Assembly: GCA_964644705.1 (NCBI GenBank)
Contig: CAZXYF010000214.1
Location: forward strand, 1 to 5,275
From: CAZXYF01 sp964644705
GTDB taxonomy: Bacteria > Planctomycetota > Brocadiia > SM23-32
Length of the DNA: 5,275 bases
Reading direction: 5' to 3'
Of this stretch, positions 1-5,275 are shown one piece after another (the stretch's first letter is position 1; every line of letters begins with the position of its first letter). Position numbers and translations under genes: made by a program. The notes below the pieces were generated by a model. It worked only from the letters and a program-made list of their open reading frames with translations. It did no database searches and had not been told where the DNA came from.

Positions 1-706
1 CCAGCGCCTCCATGATCTGCCCCAGAGACCAGTCGATCTCCATCATAACGTCCGCGTAAAGCCCCTCATCGGATTTGCCCTCAAACTTATCGCTGCAGAA
101 AAGGGGCACGTGGGGCATGTTGTGCGGAACGTAGAGGAAAAACGGGGATTCGCTGTTCCTTTTGATGAAATTCGTGGAATGTTTGGTGTACCATGTGGTC
201 AGCATCCTCTGTTGCTCCGGGCTGACATCCTCAATGGTGATCTTATCGTTGCGCCAGAACTGGAGATCCCACTGTCCAAAATAATCCGTGTTCGGATGGT
301 GACCCCACATGTCGTTGGAATACATAAGTCCGGAGGATTCATCAAAACCTCGGGCCGGCGGACGGGTTTCTGGCTCATCCCCGACGTGCCATTTGCCGAA
401 ACATCCGGTGGTATATCCATCCTCTTTGAGCATTTCCGCAATCGTCGTATACTGCGGATCCAATCCCCGTGCCCGCGGGGAAAGTGCTCCATAGACCTTA
501 TGGCGTCCCGGATAGCAACCGGTCAGCAGGCACGCCCGGGAGGCCGAACAAATCGCCTGAGGCACATAGAATTGATGGAAACAGGTGCCCCGCTCGGCCA
601 GACGTTCGACGTTTGGCGTGGGATAATTAGTGTCCCCGAAGGGCCGAAAATCAGCCCAGCCGGAATCGTCCAGAAATATGATTACAATGTTGGGTTGATC
701 GCTCAA
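1..706 (-). CDS. Sulfatase (arylsulfatase family, Cys-type), N-terminal part, cut by the window edge
   Basis: This gene encodes a member of the alkaline-phosphatase-fold sulfatases, which hydrolyse sulfate esters using a formylglycine made from a Cys. The 235 visible residues hold the N-terminal metal-binding pair (D13, D14 in IVIIFLDDSG), the activation motif CSASR at 53-57 followed by LTG (61-63), the GKWH block (K105, H107) and the PHNMPH block (H195, H199). The maturation motif is usually C-x-P-x-R; here the third position is Ala, a known tolerated variant. C53 should be the converted residue and R57 its partner. Family members usually have 450-550 residues, so about half is missing. I chose the TTG start at 706 because AAAGGG lies 7 nt upstream and a good promoter lies between it and the only in-frame upstream ATG (817). 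Neither start gives a signal peptide, so a cytoplasmic enzyme is inferred. The substrate cannot be read from this part. Confidence 0.93.
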   Translation of the reverse strand, partial: MSDQPNIVIIFLDDSGWADFRPFGDTNYPTPNVERLAERGTCFHQFYVPQAICSASRACLLTGCYPGRHKVYGALSPRARGLDPQYTTIAEMLKEDGYTTGCFGKWHVGDEPETRPPARGFDESSGLMYSNDMWGHHPNTDYFGQWDLQFWRNDKITIEDVSPEQQRMLTTWYTKHSTNFIKRNSESPFFLYVPHNMPHVPLFCSDKFEGKSDEGLYADVMMEIDWSLGQIMEAL

Positions 707-713
707 GGGATTG

Positions 714-719
714 CCCTTT
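714..719 (-). promoter_or_regulatory. Shine-Dalgarno deciding the TTG start of the sulfatase
   Basis: On the minus strand AAAGGG sits 7 nt before the TTG at 706. The in-frame ATG at 817 has no purine-rich site in front of it, and the 37 extra residues it would add are neither conserved sulfatase sequence nor a signal peptide. This favours the short TTG-initiated protein. Confidence 0.55.
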
Positions 720-743
720 CGTTGGATGATGCGGAAAGGGCTA

Positions 744-772
744 TGTATAGCACTGGCCCTGGAGGAATGCAA
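744..772 (-). promoter_or_regulatory. Sigma70-type promoter for the sulfatase (extended -10)
   Basis: On the minus strand a -35 box TTGCAT (767-772) is followed by exactly 17 nt and a -10 box TATACA (744-749). A TG dinucleotide one base before the -10 makes it an extended -10. Each hexamer matches the consensus at 4 of 6 positions. Transcription would start near 737 and give a leader of about 30 nt with the AAAGGG site in it. The promoter lies downstream of the alternative ATG at 817, which supports the TTG start. No activator or repressor site is evident. This is a prediction from sequence. Confidence 0.55.
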
Positions 773-864
773 ATTTATGGAGCCAGAAAAGGATCGGGCA
801 TATTGGTGGCACGCCATTTTCGAGAATTCAGCGCTACTGACCGGTTTATAACAGGGAACTTCGC

Positions 865-2580
865 ATGAATCCATCAAAATCCATTTTTAGCCTTCTGCGA
901 GCAGCATTCTTCAGCGGGCATGTGATCAGCAGGGGCCTTCTACTGCTGGTCATACTGGCAGCGGTCCCGGTGACATCGCCGGCGGGTGAGTCGCCCCAGA
1001 GCCTCCCGTCTGAGGTCACGGATTCGCTGACACGAGCCGTGGATGGAGTCATGAAAAGATATCCTGTTACCGGCGCCGTCGTCGGAGTGGTCCGTCTTTC
1101 CGATGGCGCCATGTGGCGGAAAACCGCCGGGTTCGCCGTGGTGAACAACATCGAAGCGCCGCGGGCAGAGTGGACCGGTCAACCGATGACCACGGACAAC
1201 GTGTTGCGCATCGGTAGCGTGACGAAGACCTTTACGGCCACACTAATTTTGAAACTGGCGGAGGCCGACAGGCTCGATCTGGACGACAGCGTGGCGCAGT
1301 GGTTGCCCGGCTGGGTGGAGAATGGGGAGAGCATCACCGTTCGTGACTTATTGGACATGACCAGCGGGCTGGCGGAATTTGCCACACCCAAATTTAACGC
1401 TTTTGTTACCAACCACCCCACTCGCCGTTGGGCTCCCCGGGAGCTGGTCCGTATAGCTGCCGGTGAGGATGATCGGTTCGAAGCCCCGGGACGTTCTACG
1501 GACCGGTCGCATTTTCGCTATCGTAACACCAACTACATCCTGCTGGGGACAATCGCGGAACGCGCCGGGGGCGATTCCTACAGGACCCTCCTGCAAAAAC
1601 ATGTGACCGCTCCTCTGAATCTTGAACACACGACGATTCCCCGACGGGCCGGAATGCCCGAGGATGGTTGCCATGGTTACGTCCTGGATGAGGATGGATG
1701 GGTGGATACCACGCGTATCGATCCCTCGTTCATCGGGTCGGCAGGAGGTGTGGTTTCCACACTGGGTGATATGCTCAAGTGGACACGGGTCATGACGGCC
1801 GGGGAGGATCTGACACCTCACGGATGGCAACAGAGGCTGGATGTGCAACCCACAACACATAAAAACTGCCAGATTTGGTACGGACTGGGGATCGAATGCA
1901 AAGATGGTACGATCGGACACAATGGTACCGTGATCGGTTATGAAAGTTCCTGTTATCGCTACGCGGGTTACGTGTACGTTGCCATCGCCAACTGTGCCCC
2001 CACAACAAAGGATGTGCCCCAGGTGGCTGATGCACTCACGGATAGCATGATCGAAGCTGTGGCGGGATCGGTCCCGGCACCCTGTGCACAGACCTCGGGT
2101 GCGGGCGTGGAAATGGTGGGACCACACAACGGAAAATCGCCGACCACCCTGATTCAGTCAGAGAGTCACGCCTGGGATCAGGTGACCGGTGGCACCGGAT
2201 GGGGAGAAACGGACCATTTTATACCCCTATCAGCCGTCCACAGCGTCTCGGGGATAGTGCCCCAGGGCAAAACGGCTGAGTTGCGGTTCCGTTGCACCAA
2301 CCTCACGGGACCGGTCGGCAAGCTGGTGGCCTGTGGACTTCGACCGGGCGGGGCGGAGCCTGTGATGTCCGGCCATTACGGAAAAGCAGGCGCGGACAGG
2401 CACTCGATCTGGCTCACTCCGGCGGGGGAGGCCAACACGACACTCCCAGAGAACCAAGAGTTACAACCGAACACAGCCTATGATGTGTATATCGTGGTGC
2501 AGGATAACGGTCCCTGGGATGTTGAACCAGCCGAGCATCTGATTTCTATCGTTGTCGCTCTGGGAAGGGGACATCCATAG
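865..2580 (+). CDS. Exported serine hydrolase, class C beta-lactamase/DD-peptidase/esterase superfamily, with extra C-terminal domain
   Basis: This 571-residue protein belongs to the serine beta-lactamase-like family (Pfam Beta-lactamase, PF00144). The nucleophile motif S-x-x-K is S118-V-T-K121, the second motif Y-x-N is Y219-R-N221 in YRNTNYILLG, and the third is H352-N-G354 in IGHNGTVIGY. Family blocks around LLDMTSGL (162-169) and GSAGGVVST (291-299) are also present. An HxG third motif instead of KTG is typical of carboxypeptidase, esterase and LACTB-like members, so antibiotic resistance should not be assumed. The N-terminus has a basic region, a hydrophobic core LLLLVILAAV (25-34) and a likely signal peptidase site after SPA (about 40), so the enzyme should be exported. 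The fold ends near 395; residues about 430-566 form an extra, probably beta-rich domain that I cannot assign. An AGGGA site lies 7 nt before the ATG. It is divergent from the sulfatase. Several Cys (335, 345, 363, 377) could form disulfides. The substrate is unknown. Confidence 0.92.
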   Translation: MNPSKSIFSLLRAAFFSGHVISRGLLLLVILAAVPVTSPAGESPQSLPSEVTDSLTRAVDGVMKRYPVTGAVVGVVRLSDGAMWRKTAGFAVVNNIEAPRAEWTGQPMTTDNVLRIGSVTKTFTATLILKLAEADRLDLDDSVAQWLPGWVENGESITVRDLLDMTSGLAEFATPKFNAFVTNHPTRRWAPRELVRIAAGEDDRFEAPGRSTDRSHFRYRNTNYILLGTIAERAGGDSYRTLLQKHVTAPLNLEHTTIPRRAGMPEDGCHGYVLDEDGWVDTTRIDPSFIGSAGGVVSTLGDMLKWTRVMTAGEDLTPHGWQQRLDVQPTTHKNCQIWYGLGIECKDGTIGHNGTVIGYESSCYRYAGYVYVAIANCAPTTKDVPQVADALTDSMIEAVAGSVPAPCAQTSGAGVEMVGPHNGKSPTTLIQSESHAWDQVTGGTGWGETDHFIPLSAVHSVSGIVPQGKTAELRFRCTNLTGPVGKLVACGLRPGGAEPVMSGHYGKAGADRHSIWLTPAGEANTTLPENQELQPNTAYDVYIVVQDNGPWDVEPAEHLISIVVALGRGHP

Positions 2581-2585
2581 CTTTA

Positions 2586-2636
2586 CTGACTGCTGATACC
2601 TGATTTCTGCGGCACTGAGTCGCTGTGCTCTGACTG
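2586..2636 (+). repeat. Degenerate CTG-headed heptamer array
   Basis: CTG starts at 2586, 2593, 2600, 2607, 2615, 2623 and 2630, a spacing of 7, 7, 7, 8, 8 and 7 nt. The first three units fit CTGAYNN (CTGACTG, CTGATAC, CTGATTT) and the last again reads CTGACTG. The array starts 5 nt after the stop codon of the serine hydrolase and fills about half of the 108-nt gap before the Nudix gene. I see no hairpin with a T-tract here, so no terminator for the upstream gene is called. Confidence 0.4.
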
Positions 2637-2688
2637 CAGCTCTCAACCGCCGTCTCCCATCATAAATTGTTCACAAAACACAATCATC

Positions 2689-3156
2689 ATGAGTGAAGAC
2701 ACAAACATTACCGACCACTCCGCTCCCGGCCGTATTCGACCGCTCGCCCTCTGCGTCATGAGCCAGAACGGCCAATACCTGCTGGCAGACGGATATGATC
2801 CCGTGAAAGATGAACAATTCTACCGCCCTCCCGGCGGTGGTATCGAGTTTGGCGAAACCAGCTGCGAGGCCGTCAAACGGGAGATTGATGAAGAAATGGG
2901 TATCACCCTCACCAACGTGCACAGGTGCGGCGTGCTGGAGAACATCTTCACCTTTGAGGGACAACCCATGCACGAGATTGTGTTCATTCTCGATGCCGAT
3001 CCGGTTGACCAATCAATCTACGAGAGGGACGAGCTCACCGGTCGCGATTCCGATGGGCGACAGTTCACCTGCCACTGGGTGGACATCCACACCGTTGATC
3101 CGGATTTCCCCCCCATCTATCCCGATGGTCTTGCGGAACTGCTGATCCCCGCGTAG
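2689..3156 (+). CDS. Nudix hydrolase (MutT-like)
   Basis: This 155-residue protein carries a perfect Nudix box, G-x5-E-x7-R-E-U-x-E-E-x-G-U, from G50 to I72: E56 follows the five-residue gap and R64-E65, E68-E69 and G71 are all in place. The glutamates bind Mg2+ or Mn2+ for cleavage of a nucleoside diphosphate linked to another group. The protein is short and has no signal peptide or membrane segment, so it is cytoplasmic and single-domain. The segment FYRPPGGG just before the box and the ending PPIYPDGLAELL (141-152) look like a common uncharacterised Nudix subfamily, but the substrate cannot be deduced. The ATG at 2689 is preceded by an A-rich leader with no Shine-Dalgarno; a later ATG at codon 24 would remove the first beta strand, so the first ATG is preferred. 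The gene is followed at once by a terminator and appears to be transcribed alone or with the upstream gene. Confidence 0.93.
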   Translation: MSEDTNITDHSAPGRIRPLALCVMSQNGQYLLADGYDPVKDEQFYRPPGGGIEFGETSCEAVKREIDEEMGITLTNVHRCGVLENIFTFEGQPMHEIVFILDADPVDQSIYERDELTGRDSDGRQFTCHWVDIHTVDPDFPPIYPDGLAELLIPA

Positions 3157-3187
3157 AATCCCCGGTAACGTGGATTCTCAGGTTTTT
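3155..3187 (+). terminator. Intrinsic terminator of the Nudix gene, overlapping its stop codon
   Basis: AGAATCC (3155-3161) pairs with GGATTCT (3172-3178) in a 7-bp stem. After one C/T mismatch, an inner CG/CG pair of bases closes a GTAA loop (3165-3168), a GNRA-type tetraloop. Four nucleotides later comes TTTTT (3183-3187), then a pyrimidine-rich stretch. The left arm begins at the second base of the TAG stop codon (3154-3156). The opposite side of the hairpin has no T-tract, so it is oriented for plus-strand transcription. Confidence 0.6.
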
Positions 3188-3357
3188 GCTCTTCTGGCTC
3201 GCAGGAACCTTAGAAGATTTTGCACGACCGCTTCACCAACTAAATCGCCGTACGGACGAATCTTCGACCGGACCAACCAATTATCCAACGCCCCAAGTTT
3301 GTTCTTGACAAGTCGCCGCCACTCAGCTACCCAATAGTTGCGGCCGTTGGTGTCCAT
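3178..3357 (-). CDS. Doubtful small ORF, 59 codons, hypothetical
   Basis: A minus-strand ATG at 3357 opens 59 codons ending in TGA at 3178-3180. The peptide is protein-like in composition: it has a Trp-rich, basic first half (NYWVAEWRRLVKNKLG) and an amphipathic, basic end (LLRFLRARRAKT). I recognise no family. Against it: there is no Shine-Dalgarno, an in-frame TAA stands 8 codons upstream, and its end lies in the Nudix terminator. It could be a real small gene, the remnant of a longer one, or chance. The rest of the 3157-3441 gap shows nothing else firm beyond that terminator and the Shine-Dalgarno of the next gene. Confidence 0.22.
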   Translation of the reverse strand: MDTNGRNYWVAEWRRLVKNKLGALDNWLVRSKIRPYGDLVGEAVVQNLLRFLRARRAKT

Positions 3358-3441
3358 CAGTGGTAACCGGCCACCGTCTTACGCCGGTGAAATGGCATTG
3401 ATGGCACCCAACCAATCAAAACTCTTGGAGGGAGTTGACTC

Positions 3442-5184
3442 ATGAGAATGCCTGGTGCATCTATCTTCCGGAACCATGCGAAAAAAGTGTTCGTTTCTGC
3501 GTGTATTCTTCTGCCGCTGCTGGTGCTGGGAGCCTTCTCCCAGACGCAGATCGGAGATTGGGGACATGGTATCTCTTATGCTCCCACGGTCTATCTCTAC
3601 AACCCGAAAGGCAAGGCTTTTACGCTGAAGTTCAAGAAACTGCAGCCGGCGTACAACCCCTGGATCAAGGACAAAGTAAAGTTTCGCCTGGCCGACCCGG
3701 ATGGGAAGGTGATTTTTGAGGGAAAGAAGAAGCTCGACGGCGGGGTGCTCAACTACAAAGTGTCCTCGGGCAAGAAGGGAACATACCGACTGAACACAAC
3801 CCGGAGCCTCGCCGTCTGGTCCTCCCTGGACCATTCGGTGGTATGGACGGGCGAGCCAAAACGACACATTGCCGACGCCTACGATCCGATCAAGGACCCG
3901 GAAACCGGCAAGAAACGCAAACGAAAATACTACGAAAAACGAGGACAGCTGGTTTTCCAGGCCTCCGTGCCGCGTCGGTGGTGGTTCTGGGTGCCCCGGG
4001 GCGTCACCGAATTCAAATGCCACGCCATGCGCGCTGATCGCCACATGTCCCAGCGGGAGGACTGGGGATATTTCATCATTTCCCCACGTGGTCAGCGTAT
4101 CCGTGCGATGTGGGGGCAACCCCCATTCAAAACCGAGAAGGGATACCGGGGCGATATGACCGTCACCGTTCCGGTCGAACCCGGTGCGGCCGGGCGATTC
4201 TGGTCCGTGCAGATCAGGCTCGGAGATTCCCACAACTTCTCCGGGATCAATTTCTCCCTTGAGGGTGTGCCGCCCTACCTGGCCCGTTCCCCCGAAGAGT
4301 GGTTCCACCCGAAAAAAGGCATCCCCCAAATTGATCCATACGACGATACGCCCTTCATGCAGGCCACACGGGGGGCCGAAGAGGTCAAGAAGATCATGCA
4401 GAAACGCTGGCCGAACCTCCAGCACTGGTCCCCCTGCCCCTCGCTGGGCGATCCCGATGGTGTGGAGATCCTGGGGAACGCGCAGTTCGCGCTGTGGAAT
4501 CCACAAGGTCGTAAACTCAGATTGCGCGTGGGCACCTATCTGCCGCGTCATGGACGTAAGGGGAAGGATCCAGCTGACGTTGAAGTCACAGGCCCCGACG
4601 GGAAAACAATCATGGACAAAACCATTGAACTGAAGACTATCCACGGCACGCATGCATACCCCGAGGATGTGCTCAACACGGGCAAAGGTATAAGCACGGT
4701 GAGCGTGACGGATGATCCGGAAAAATGGATGGCCTTCACGTATCCGGCAACCCCGCTGGTGCTGATCGGCGAGGACGTGAAAGGCGGATGGTCGCGATTT
4801 CAGATGACCGTTGGTACCGCCCGGCAGTGGTATTTCCGCGTCCCCGAAGGCACGAAGGAGTTTAGCCTGCATACCAACGCCCGACACGACACCGATGTGG
4901 CCCGGGTGGAGGTGTGGGCGCCGGATCGTTGCGTCGACATGATCTACGCCAACGAGGAGAGCAAAACTATCGAGGTTCCCGAGGGGCTCGATGGTAAGAT
5001 GTGGTATCTGCGCACCGACGTCGGTTCGGCCAGTCAGTTCGTGACGGCAGAAGGGCCCGAATATCGCTTTGCGGGCATCTACCTGACCATCGATCTGAAG
5101 GGCGTGCCCGGATACCTCGCGCCCACCTGGGAACAGTGGTTCAACCCGGAGAATCCGGTCCCGCCCATGCAGCGTGGACAATGA
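3442..5184 (+). CDS. Secreted protein of unknown function with two tandem beta-rich modules
   Basis: This 580-residue protein has a Sec signal peptide: basic residues R10, K14 and K15, a hydrophobic stretch 16-33, and a probable cleavage after A-F-S33. There is no lipobox. The mature part is two diverged copies of one module. Copy A spans about 49-293 and copy B about 347-571. Matching landmarks are LYNPKGKAF (52-60) with LWNPQGRKL (351-359), DPDGK (85-89) with GPDGK (384-388), RWWFWVPRGVTEF (179-191) with RQWYFRVPEGTKEF (461-474), and GVPPYL...EEWFHP (275-290) with GVPGYL...EQWFNP (554-569). Within each copy the WxFxVPxGxxEF part resembles bacterial pre-peptidase-type beta-sandwich domains, which is inference. 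No catalytic motif is visible; a binding or structural role outside the membrane is most likely. A very basic run (157-167) marks copy A. GGAGGGAG (3427-3434), 7 nt before the ATG, fixes the start. The function is unknown. Confidence 0.88.
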   Translation: MRMPGASIFRNHAKKVFVSACILLPLLVLGAFSQTQIGDWGHGISYAPTVYLYNPKGKAFTLKFKKLQPAYNPWIKDKVKFRLADPDGKVIFEGKKKLDGGVLNYKVSSGKKGTYRLNTTRSLAVWSSLDHSVVWTGEPKRHIADAYDPIKDPETGKKRKRKYYEKRGQLVFQASVPRRWWFWVPRGVTEFKCHAMRADRHMSQREDWGYFIISPRGQRIRAMWGQPPFKTEKGYRGDMTVTVPVEPGAAGRFWSVQIRLGDSHNFSGINFSLEGVPPYLARSPEEWFHPKKGIPQIDPYDDTPFMQATRGAEEVKKIMQKRWPNLQHWSPCPSLGDPDGVEILGNAQFALWNPQGRKLRLRVGTYLPRHGRKGKDPADVEVTGPDGKTIMDKTIELKTIHGTHAYPEDVLNTGKGISTVSVTDDPEKWMAFTYPATPLVLIGEDVKGGWSRFQMTVGTARQWYFRVPEGTKEFSLHTNARHDTDVARVEVWAPDRCVDMIYANEESKTIEVPEGLDGKMWYLRTDVGSASQFVTAEGPEYRFAGIYLTIDLKGVPGYLAPTWEQWFNPENPVPPMQRGQ

Positions 5185-5202
5185 GCAGGCCTGCAGATAA
5201 AG

Positions 5203-5275
5203 CTACTCGTTCTTTTTCGGCGAAGTGATCGGGGCGGGTTGGATGGTGAACGGTTCAATGTTGAAAGTTGAAGGT
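5203..5275 (-). CDS. Possible C-terminal end of a convergent gene, cut by the window edge
   Basis: On the minus strand one frame is open from the window edge to TAG at 5203-5205 and would end in FTIQPAPITSPKKNE. About 16 of its 23 codons end in G or C, in keeping with a coding strand in this genome. Its stop would lie 18 nt from the TGA of the 580-residue gene, a normal convergent spacing; a 10-bp perfect palindrome GCAGGCCTGC (5185-5194) lies between them. Only 23 codons are visible, and the upstream third falls in a heptamer repeat, so the frame may be chance. No family can be named. Confidence 0.28.
   Translation of the reverse strand, partial: PSTFNIEPFTIQPAPITSPKKNE
5252..5275 (+). repeat. 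Heptamer repeat, NGTTSAA units, running off the window
   Basis: Three consecutive 7-nt units read GGTTCAA (5252-5258), TGTTGAA (5259-5265) and AGTTGAA (5266-5272), and the last three bases GGT start a fourth. The core GTTSAA is kept while the first base varies. The array continues beyond the window, so its length is unknown. Confidence 0.45.

Noticed and set aside
706..817. Start of the sulfatase at the in-frame ATG at 817
   Set aside because: There is no ribosome binding site in front of it, the extra 37 residues look non-coding, and a good promoter lies inside this stretch.
847..852. TATAAC as a -10 box for the serine hydrolase gene
   Set aside because: It would put the transcription start only a few bases before the ATG, beyond the Shine-Dalgarno, and no -35 box stands at the right distance.
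110..868. A 252-codon plus-strand ORF ending in an ATGA overlap with the serine hydrolase start
   Set aside because: Most of it is antisense to the sulfatase, whose motifs are clear. The ATGA overlap looks like translational coupling but is chance, because the reading frame itself shows no family features.
1216..1227. Reading the serine hydrolase as an antibiotic resistance beta-lactamase because of its S-x-x-K motif
   Set aside because: The third motif is HNG and not KTG, the protein has a large extra domain, and this superfamily includes many peptidases and esterases.
1348..2127. A 259-codon minus-strand ORF inside the serine hydrolase gene
   Set aside because: The plus strand carries all three catalytic motifs of the family across this stretch, and the minus frame has a His/Cys/Arg-rich composition typical of an antisense shadow.
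3305..3333. A perfect -35 box TTGACA upstream of the 580-residue gene
   Set aside because: At 17 nt spacing the -10 position reads TACCCA, which is poor, and other spacings are no better. A single hexamer match is not enough to call a promoter.
3379..5181. A 600-codon minus-strand ORF opposite the 580-residue gene
   Set aside because: It is rich in His, Gly, Pro and Arg without domain-like blocks, and its repeated pieces (such as RVEPLF twice) mirror the internal duplication of the plus-strand protein. The plus-strand gene has a signal peptide and a strong Shine-Dalgarno, so the minus frame is a shadow.

Overview
The window looks like part of a bacterial genome of moderate-to-high GC, cut at both ends. 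A Cys-type sulfatase beside exported hydrolases and a large secreted protein of unknown function fits the sulfatase-rich Planctomycetes/Verrucomicrobia/Lentisphaerae/Kiritimatiellae group. That placement is inference from gene content only; nothing here fixes the taxon.

Layout from left to right. (1) Positions 1-706, minus strand: the N-terminal 235 residues of a formylglycine sulfatase whose C-terminus lies outside the window. It has a well-formed promoter and a TTG start. (2) Positions 707-864: a divergent intergenic region. (3) Positions 865-2580, plus: an exported serine hydrolase of the class C beta-lactamase/DD-peptidase/esterase superfamily, with an unassigned C-terminal domain of about 140 residues. 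(4) Positions 2581-2688: a short gap containing a degenerate array of CTG-headed, roughly 7-nt units. (5) Positions 2689-3156, plus: a small Nudix hydrolase with a perfect Nudix box, followed by an intrinsic terminator whose hairpin begins inside the stop codon. (6) Positions 3157-3441: mostly non-coding, with one doubtful 59-codon ORF on the minus strand. (7) Positions 3442-5184, plus: a 580-residue secreted protein made of two diverged tandem copies of one beta-rich module, each closing with a GVPxYL...WFxP signature. (8) Positions 5185-5275: a possible convergent gene end on the minus strand, overlapped by the start of a GTTSAAN heptamer array that runs off the window.

The sulfatase and the serine hydrolase are divergent neighbours and might share regulation. 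The Nudix gene has its own terminator, and the 580-residue gene has its own strong Shine-Dalgarno sequence, so no convincing operon is visible. The most unusual points are the two different intergenic heptamer-phased arrays, the internally duplicated secreted protein, and the unassigned C-terminal domain of the serine hydrolase. I see no phage, CRISPR, insertion sequence, tRNA or rRNA.
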